Below, piece by piece: positions 58,227 to 64,000 of a DNA stretch of 64,000 bases. Source of the stretch: Saccharicrinis sp963677655 (GTDB lineage: Bacteria > Bacteroidota > Bacteroidia > Bacteroidales > Marinilabiliaceae); NCBI GenBank assembly GCA_963677655.1, contig OY782088.1; one strand, 5' to 3'. The number at the start of each line of letters is the position of its first letter. Position 1 is the stretch's first letter. The notes under the pieces were generated by a model. The model was not told the DNA's origin and made no database searches. It saw only the letters and a list, made by a program, of their open reading frames with translations. Made by a program: the position numbers and the translations under genes.

Positions 58227-61052
58227 TTATCTAAAATCAAAGTCTAATTTCATTCTGATTCCTTCATCACCTACTTTAATACGAATGTTTCCAGGTTGAC
58301 TGTGAGGTCCCTGTTGTGAAGTAGGTTTAAATGATCGAATAGCTGGAATATCATATAGGAATGAAATATCTCCTTCAGGAAAATCAGGCATTGTATTTTT
58401 GCCACCTTGACGTCCTTTAGGTTCTTCGGGTGTTAGCATTCTTAAAAATACACCATCACTTTCAGAATATACAGTAAATGGAGCCTTATCAGACTGAACT
58501 GTTGCCCAATATAGGTTTGCATGAAATCCTTTAAATTCAGGATAGGTTAAACCAAATTTACTTTCACCTGTAATGGTATTATTATAGTCTTTTTGCCATA
58601 AATTATAGTTGGTTCCTTTTACTCTGTTTTTCCAAACTCTATATGGACCACGACCGAACCATTCCATACCTTTTACTAATTCTTCAGGATATGAGAATGT
58701 AAGTCCCAGATTGTAAACTTCATTATCAGCAAAAGCATCATCAAATCCTTTACCTCCTCTAGCTCTGTTTAGCATAACAGCATCCATGTTTAAAATACCT
58801 TCAGAATTCATTGTCCAAACAATAGAATCAATACCACCTAAGTATTTAGCAACAAAAACAGCTGTGTTTTCAGCTTTCTTTGAGTAGCATTCCTGATATT
58901 TAATTTTCATTCCCACTGCAACAGGACCATTATTAAATGGAATAATACCATTACTGTTTTTAACCTCTTTAATTTGTCCGTTGTTCTTGTAGAAAGAAAC
59001 TGAAACACCATTTGCAGATAAAGTTGTTGTGCTATCGTTTTCTGTAATACTTGCAGCTTCATTTTCTTCTGCAGAGGTCAATTGAGTTTTAAAATACTCA
59101 TCCGTATATTTAATTGGCCAGCTCCAGGTACAAATTGATTTTCCTGTTTTATCAAAAGCTTCAATTTCTAATACATCTGCATCAAAAAACTTGTTAGGTA
59201 ATTCCATTTTAGCCTTTCCTGTTTCTCCAGGTTCAAGCTCAGGAAGATTAACAGATTCGGAAGTTATCACTTCTTTTTTGCTTCCTTTTAATGGAGAATC
59301 AACCTTATAAAGCTTGTAATTCATTTTACAATCTTTTAGGTTGGTAAAGATGTAATGGTTCGAAACAGTAAAGTCACCTTTAAATGAAGGTGTGATATAA
59401 AGTTGCTTAAATTGTATAGGAGCCCATACTTCACGTACAGTAAATACACTACCTTCTTTTTCGCGATAAGGCCCCACAATACCGTCAGGAGCTCTAAAAT
59501 CGTCAGAATCAAGAATGCCACCTTTATCAGTTCTTTTTACAGCACAATCGTTAAATGCCCACATAAAAGCACCTGCAAATAATGGATGAGAAGTCCAGTT
59601 TAACCAGAAATCTTCTAACCCAGCACCATGTCCCTGATCATACATACCGTGCATAAACTCGGTTGGCATAAATACTTTATAACCATTTGTTAAACGAGCA
59701 ACACCTGTTAAGTAAGTAGGGTAGTGGTGAGCATCAAGATCATTAAAATCAGCCCATGGGTGAATTACATGACGTTTTTGAGGATCGTAATCTGCAAAGT
59801 GAGCATCTAAATCATAATTCCAACCACCTTCATTACCATTACTCCAAATAATAATACTTGGATGGTTAACATCACGCATCACCATCTCTTTTTGAAGTTT
59901 TGGTCCAACTTCAGAGTCGTAGCAATTTTGCCATCCGGCTAATTCGTCAACCACAAACATACCCAATGAGTCACAAACATCTAAAAAGTGTTGATCAGGA
60001 GGGTAGTGGAAACGAACTGCATTCATGTTCATTTCTTTCATTAACAGCACATCGCTTATGCTGATTTCTTTATTTGTAGTACGACCTCCCTCAGGATGAA
60101 AAGAGTGTCGGTTAATACCTTTCATTAATATTTTAGTACCATTCATGTAGATACCATCCTTGGCTCTGAATTCAATAGTTCTAAAACCAACACGAGAAGT
60201 CCATTCATGAACAGTTTTGTTATTACTATCAACCAGTTTTAAATCCAATACATATAATTGAGGATTTTCAGGATTCCATGCAATTACATTATCCCATTTT
60301 GTACTGATTTGTTGTTTTAGGTCACTGTTATCAATAGTAAAGCTTTGGGTTTGGAAAGAACCGCTCCCAGTTAAAGGAGTAATTGAAGCTGTAATTTTTC
60401 CATTTTTTAAAGCCTTGGAAAGATTGATATCTGCAGATAAGCTACCGTCACATTTAGCATCAAGAGCCACATGTTCGAAAGCAGTTTGAGGTTTTGCCTC
60501 AAGGTAAACCGGACGGTAAATACCACCGAATGTCCACCAGTCAGCTTTTCTTTCTGCAGCATTTATGCTATTGTTTGCAGAATGTTTATGAACAATAACT
60601 TTTAAGTGGTTCTTTTTACCTGTAATGATTTTATCAGTAATATCATAAGAAAACTTGTAAAATCCACCCTGATGTGTATCTCCTGCTTTTTGATCATTGA
60701 TGAACACTTCGGTATCAATCATAGATCCTTCAAAAACAATAGTGATTTGTTTTCCATTCCAGTCTTTAGGCACTTTAAAATCATACTTATAAGTACCTAC
60801 TTCTTTAGAAGGTTCTTCGCCTTTTTTATAAAAGCGTCCGTAAGTATATTCTCCAAAACCCTGAAGTTCCCAGTTGCATGGTACTTCTATCTTACTCCAC
60901 TTTTTACTGTTTTGGCCGTCAGAGCAATAAAAATCCCAGGTTTTAGTATGGTTTAAACCTGTTCCGGATAAATATTGTGTCTGTGTACTTTGGCTTACTA
61001 ATCCCATTGGGATTAACAGTAAAATACAAATGATAAAATTGATATATCGCAT
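58227..61052 (-). CDS. GH2 beta-galactosidase-like enzyme
   Basis: A 941-residue secreted enzyme with a signal peptide (R-Y-I-N-F-I-I-C-I-L-L-L-I-P-M-G-L-V-S-Q). Domain order is that of LacZ: sugar-binding jelly roll with V-P-C-N-W-E-L-Q-G-F-G and Y-K-F-S-Y-D-I-T-D, Ig-like domain, then the TIM barrel with K-G-I-N-R-H-S-F-H-P-E-G-G-R, acid/base Glu in I-W-S-N-G-N-E-G-G-W and the nucleophile in M-P-T-E-F-M-H-G. The beta-galactosidase small-chain domain closes it. Strict specificity (galactose or other) is not certain. It is in a minus-strand cluster with GH28 and the GH106-like gene, separated from them by a REP-like repeat. Confidence 0.9.
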   Translation of the reverse strand: MRYINFIICILLLIPMGLVSQSTQTQYLSGTGLNHTKTWDFYCSDGQNSKKWSKIEVPCNWELQGFGEYTYGRFYKKGEEPSKEVGTYKYDFKVPKDWNGKQITIVFEGSMIDTEVFINDQKAGDTHQGGFYKFSYDITDKIITGKKNHLKVIVHKHSANNSINAAERKADWWTFGGIYRPVYLEAKPQTAFEHVALDAKCDGSLSADINLSKALKNGKITASITPLTGSGSFQTQSFTIDNSDLKQQISTKWDNVIAWNPENPQLYVLDLKLVDSNNKTVHEWTSRVGFRTIEFRAKDGIYMNGTKILMKGINRHSFHPEGGRTTNKEISISDVLLMKEMNMNAVRFHYPPDQHFLDVCDSLGMFVVDELAGWQNCYDSEVGPKLQKEMVMRDVNHPSIIIWSNGNEGGWNYDLDAHFADYDPQKRHVIHPWADFNDLDAHHYPTYLTGVARLTNGYKVFMPTEFMHGMYDQGHGAGLEDFWLNWTSHPLFAGAFMWAFNDCAVKRTDKGGILDSDDFRAPDGIVGPYREKEGSVFTVREVWAPIQFKQLYITPSFKGDFTVSNHYIFTNLKDCKMNYKLYKVDSPLKGSKKEVITSESVNLPELEPGETGKAKMELPNKFFDADVLEIEAFDKTGKSICTWSWPIKYTDEYFKTQLTSAEENEAASITENDSTTTLSANGVSVSFYKNNGQIKEVKNSNGIIPFNNGPVAVGMKIKYQECYSKKAENTAVFVAKYLGGIDSIVWTMNSEGILNMDAVMLNRARGGKGFDDAFADNEVYNLGLTFSYPEELVKGMEWFGRGPYRVWKNRVKGTNYNLWQKDYNNTITGESKFGLTYPEFKGFHANLYWATVQSDKAPFTVYSESDGVFLRMLTPEEPKGRQGGKNTMPDFPEGDISFLYDIPAIRSFKPTSQQGPHSQPGNIRIKVGDEGIRMKLDFDFR

Positions 61053-61190
61053 AATTATTTAGTTTTCAAAAAATAATAAAAACTGCCTGGTTAAATAACC
61101 ACCAAGACTCACAATGTCTTTTAGTTTGTGTTCTTAGCGTCTTTGAGCCTTTGTGTTAAGATTCACTTTTTGTAATCAGTAATTAATTAT
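61053..61190. other. Spacer upstream of the GH2 gene
   Basis: AT-rich spacer with a TTAGCGTCTTTGAGCCTTTG-like stretch (about 61133-61155), a wording I have seen in other Bacteroidota intergenic regions, perhaps a dispersed repeat. Its function is unknown. Confidence 0.3.
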
Positions 61191-61380
61191 TAGGCTGAAA
61201 GCCTAAAACATTACAGCAAGGGGCATCGCCCCTTGTATTTAATTCCAAATAAATCCAGGCTGTAGGCCTGTAACCAATTCTAAAGGTATCAGACTTACAG
61301 CCTGAATACAATAAGTCAGGAGTCTTGGGACGATGCCCCAAGTTATGAAGTATAAGGCTTTCAGCTTTTTTTATACAACA
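61191..61380. repeat. REP/BIME-like hairpin cluster
   Basis: Several stems in about 190 bases: TAGGCT-GAA-AGCCTA (61191-61205), CAAGGGGC-ATC-GCCCCTTG (61217-61235), CAGGC-TGTAG-GCCTG (61256-61270) and CTTGGGA..TGCCCCAAG (61324-61342). The end sequence GGCTTTCAGC (61356-61365) is the inverse of GCTGAAAGCC (61194-61203). This resembles palindromic REP clusters linked to IS200-type RAYT transposases. No such transposase is in the window. Confidence 0.7.
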
Positions 61381-61451
61381 CATCCAACTCTTGATTCGCA
61401 TACCTATTAAATAGAATATTTCATTAATATTTTTATAGCATGAATATGCTT

Positions 61452-62858
61452 TTAAAACTTAATTTTCTTTGTTTTTTCAAGTTTTAATTCATCCTTACCT
61501 TTTACTGTAAAGTTATTACAATTCCAGTTTTCTGCATATTTTATATAACCTGCTTTTTCTCCTTCAAATGAAACGTTAGTGAAAGTAAAGTTATCAATAG
61601 TACTTTCTTTAGTTCCGCCAATGATAAGAGCCGTTTTAGCGTTTTTGACATTAATATCAGTAAATGTCATATTCTTGAATTTAGGCGTTCCAATCTTAGG
61701 ATCTACAGGTTCAAGCATTTTTAACCAATGTTCAGGTAGACTATCTCTGTCATAACCCTCAGGTAAAAGAGAATTACTATATGCAGGGTTCCAGTTTAAA
61801 TCAACAGAAAGAGGATATTTTACATTTTCCATTGTGATATTGGATAGGTGAATATCTTCAATAACTCCACCTCGTTGGTTTGTACTTTTGAATCTTAAAC
61901 CAAAAGTAGTACCTACAGCTTTTAAATTATAAGCAACAACATGTTTAATACCGCCTGAGGTTTCACTACCGCATGTTACAAGTCCTGCACCAACTCCGGC
62001 ATAACAATCTCTAAGAACGATGTATTCGCATGGGCGATTCACTCTTAGTCCATCACTATCTCTTCCTGATTTTAAGCAAAAGTTATCATCATTACAGTTA
62101 ATACTGCTATTTTCTACTAGTACAAAAGATGAAGAATCTATATCAATACCATCAGTACTTGGACCATGACCTTCAATGTTGTTACTAATAGTAATATCAT
62201 TAACAGTAACATGTTCTGAATATAAAATATGTAAACTCCAGAATCCAGGCTGATATACAACAATACCATCAACAGTAATGTCTTTACACTCAGAAATTAA
62301 AATTCCTCGTGGACGATCACAATCATAATCAACAATCCATCTTAATCCTTTCTTTTCATAATCCTTACGCATAGTCCAGTATTTATCCCAAAATACTTTT
62401 CCTTTCCCATGGATTACTCCATCACCAGTAATAGCTGCATTTTCTTTATTTAAGATGTTAACCAATGCAGCAGGCCAATTCATTTCTACACCAGCAACAC
62501 GAGTATCTATATATTTGTAATCTTTTAAATCCTGGCTTCCCAATAACATAGTGCCTTTGGGGATATGAAAATTAACGTTGTTACCAATAAAAATGGATCC
62601 GGTTAAATACATACCTGGTTCAAAAGTTACTATGCCACCTCCTGCAGCCTCAGCATCATCAATTGCTTTTTGTATAGCTTCGGTATTCATAACCAAAGCA
62701 TCACCAACAGCACCGTAATCTTTTACATTAAATACTTTTTGTCCGTCAGGAAAACTTTTTGCTCCAACCTCTTCCATCCACTTAAATTTAGGGATGTTAT
62801 CCTGACAATAAATACTTGAACTAAGTGCAATTGCAATAATTAATATAATATACTTCAT
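61452..62858 (-). CDS. GH28 polygalacturonase-like enzyme
   Basis: A 468-residue secreted parallel beta-helix enzyme with signal peptide (K-Y-I-I-L-I-I-A-I-A-L-S-S-S-I-Y-C-Q). GH28 features: F-N-V-K-D-Y-G-A-V-G-D near the start, G-H-G-P-S-T-D-G-I-D-I-D-S-S, N-C-N-D-D-N-F-C-L-K-S-G (the catalytic Asp pair), G-L-V-T-C-G-S-E-T and an R-x-K in L-R-F-K-S. It hydrolyses alpha-1,4 galacturonic acid bonds, or related bonds in rhamnogalacturonan. Same strand as the GH106-like gene upstream (about 100 bases apart). Together they indicate pectic substrates. Confidence 0.92.
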   Translation of the reverse strand: MKYIILIIAIALSSSIYCQDNIPKFKWMEEVGAKSFPDGQKVFNVKDYGAVGDALVMNTEAIQKAIDDAEAAGGGIVTFEPGMYLTGSIFIGNNVNFHIPKGTMLLGSQDLKDYKYIDTRVAGVEMNWPAALVNILNKENAAITGDGVIHGKGKVFWDKYWTMRKDYEKKGLRWIVDYDCDRPRGILISECKDITVDGIVVYQPGFWSLHILYSEHVTVNDITISNNIEGHGPSTDGIDIDSSSFVLVENSSINCNDDNFCLKSGRDSDGLRVNRPCEYIVLRDCYAGVGAGLVTCGSETSGGIKHVVAYNLKAVGTTFGLRFKSTNQRGGVIEDIHLSNITMENVKYPLSVDLNWNPAYSNSLLPEGYDRDSLPEHWLKMLEPVDPKIGTPKFKNMTFTDINVKNAKTALIIGGTKESTIDNFTFTNVSFEGEKAGYIKYAENWNCNNFTVKGKDELKLEKTKKIKF

Positions 62859-62955
62859 GTGTTTATTTTTTATTTAATTGCCACATGGAACTCGCCTAAA
62901 AAAATTAATCTCGTGTATGAGAACTCTTTTTCCAGGCTCGTTTCATACTAATTTT

Positions 62956-64000
62956 TTATTTTGAATATTTAATAGGAATTAGTTTAACCTGGCTATTTAA
63001 ACCGGCTGGCATAGTTTCCCAGTTTGCATAGCCTGTTTTTTTATAGTTTAAGTCAACAAAGTTTATCTCTTTAAATATACGCCATTCAACTCCCTGACGA
63101 TCTATACTTGCAATATGATTGGCTGGTAATCCTGTGACTTCTATTTCAATTGTATTTAATCCATGTTTGATATATTCACCAACAGAAACCTGGTATGGTA
63201 CAGCCCATAATGTCTGAATATCAGTACCATTTATTTTGACTCTTGCTGTTTCTCTTACATCACCTAAATCAAGAATCCAATCTGTATTTTGATCTTTATT
63301 GATTGTAAATGTAGTAGAGTATACTGCAACACCCATATTTTCTTTTGCCTCAGGTACATTTAATTTGGTCCATGGAATTAAAGTCGGTACTGTAAATGTA
63401 TCTGCAATAGCAGGAATGCTTTCTTTAAAGAAGATTTTCCAATTATTATTAATTAAATAAGGTTCACCTGACTCAACAATATATGACCAATCGTCGCAAT
63501 TAACAGATGTATTATAAGTTTTTAGAATAACTGATTCACCTGATTTTAATTGAATTCTAACTTTAGTTTGACCATCTTCTTGTTTAGTCATTGCTTTTCC
63601 AATTTTCCCTGTCATAGGATCAAAGAAAACAACAGATTTTGCAGACTCATGTAATGTAATCCATGTATCTGTATCTTCATGTTTCAATGCAGAGATAAAA
63701 TAATGATACCCTTTATCATTTTTACGACGGATAAATTTAAGATCTGCTTTCTTATTAAATTCTTCAGCAACAACACCTGTTTCTTCTAATGTTTTTTCAA
63801 AATCTACACCGGTAATGATTTTTCCTTTTTCATATATTGTTGTAGATGTTTTTTCAAAATTAGTTGAAGGTAACTTGCTTATCAGACTATTAAAGTTTTG
63901 ACGGCGTTCATTTAATTTACCAAATCCCGGAACATCATTAGGATAGTTTTCAAGGAAAATAATCTGAGCTCCTTCTGATGCCAGTTTTAATAAGTTTTGA
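62956..64000 (-). CDS. C-terminal part of a GH106-like alpha-L-rhamnosidase (start beyond the window)
   Basis: The frame is open from the right edge to the stop at 62956, giving about 347 residues. A TTG at 63687 is not the start: codons upstream continue the same protein. The visible part has the tail of the catalytic region (Q-I-I-F-L-E-N-Y-P-N-D-V-P) and a beta-sandwich with W-I-L-D-L-G-D-V-R-E-T-A-R-V-K-I-N-G near residue 260 and L-N-T-I-E-I-E-V-T-G-L-P-A-N-H-I, as in the C-terminal domain of GH106 and related rhamnosidases. It would release rhamnose, which fits rhaM. The catalytic residues lie outside the window. Confidence 0.8.
   Translation of the reverse strand, partial: QNLLKLASEGAQIIFLENYPNDVPGFGKLNERRQNFNSLISKLPSTNFEKTSTTIYEKGKIITGVDFEKTLEETGVVAEEFNKKADLKFIRRKNDKGYHYFISALKHEDTDTWITLHESAKSVVFFDPMTGKIGKAMTKQEDGQTKVRIQLKSGESVILKTYNTSVNCDDWSYIVESGEPYLINNNWKIFFKESIPAIADTFTVPTLIPWTKLNVPEAKENMGVAVYSTTFTINKDQNTDWILDLGDVRETARVKINGTDIQTLWAVPYQVSVGEYIKHGLNTIEIEVTGLPANHIASIDRQGVEWRIFKEINFVDLNYKKTGYANWETMPAGLNSQVKLIPIKYSK

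Noticed and set aside
61183..61401. 72-codon minus-strand frame
   Set aside because: It lies entirely on the REP-like hairpin cluster; it reads as repeat-derived sequence.
63685..63687. TTG as start of the GH106-like protein
   Set aside because: The frame continues upstream to the window edge with normal protein sequence, so this is an internal Leu codon.

Overview
The window is AT-rich DNA from a member of the Bacteroidota, most likely an anaerobic or facultative, polysaccharide-degrading Bacteroidales or Marinilabiliales relative. Several features point there: NVEALA-type peptides, 6-bladed propeller lipoproteins, DUF1573, DUF4783 and DUF4837 proteins, a hybrid two-component regulator beside glycoside hydrolases, tricorn-type peptidase, and TAnnTTTG-like promoter boxes. 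Genus and species cannot be fixed from the sequence alone.

Region 1 (1-14434, + strand) is the most unusual part. A DUF1573 protein and an O-antigen-ligase-like membrane protein with a TPR tail precede three tandem small peptides. The peptides share a near-identical 49-residue leader ending in an AxA-QSEGS junction and have divergent Cys/Tyr-rich tails. They are followed by a propeller lipoprotein, a thioredoxin-fold lipoprotein, a periplasmic adaptor, two different RND permeases with a four-helix-bundle gene between them, and a signal peptidase I. I read this as a candidate system for making, processing and exporting secreted peptides. Several gene junctions in the efflux part consist of heptanucleotide tandem arrays, which also run into coding sequence.

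Region 2 (14625-21322, - strand) is an [FeFe]-hydrogenase module. It holds a sigma-54 activator, a small [2Fe-2S] NuoE-like protein, a PAS-containing sensory hydrogenase homologue, a SpoIIE-type phosphatase and a second hydrogenase with an intact H-cluster motif set. The activator is separated from the rest by a leader with a -24/-12-like promoter and repeated dyad sites.

Region 3 (21436-28190) has a DUF6263-like secreted protein, an IS110-family element in about 2.5 kb of hairpin-rich noncoding DNA, a TonB protein, a DUF4837 lipoprotein, a TPR protein and a small Cse60-like protein. Region 4 (28262-31664) is a cobalamin riboswitch controlling a BtuF/BtuC/BtuD-type importer. Region 5 (31677-45150) is mostly housekeeping: FKBP, an endonuclease-family lipoprotein, NadC with DUF4783, RlmH, an NtrY-like kinase, a LuxR-type regulator, a hemerythrin protein, Der, Era, a thioesterase, MntP and a GNAT enzyme. 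A tricorn-like peptidase follows (45406-48696).

Region 6 (48892-64000) is a polysaccharide utilization region with rhamnose mutarotase, a GH43-like protein, a hybrid two-component regulator, GH115, GH2, GH28 and a GH106-like enzyme cut by the window edge. The set suggests a rhamnose- and uronate-containing glycan such as pectin rhamnogalacturonan. No SusC/SusD pair is in the window. Intergenic DNA here holds a 42-bp minisatellite between two copies of a 49-bp repeat, and a REP-like cluster of hairpins.

I found no rRNA, tRNA or CRISPR array.
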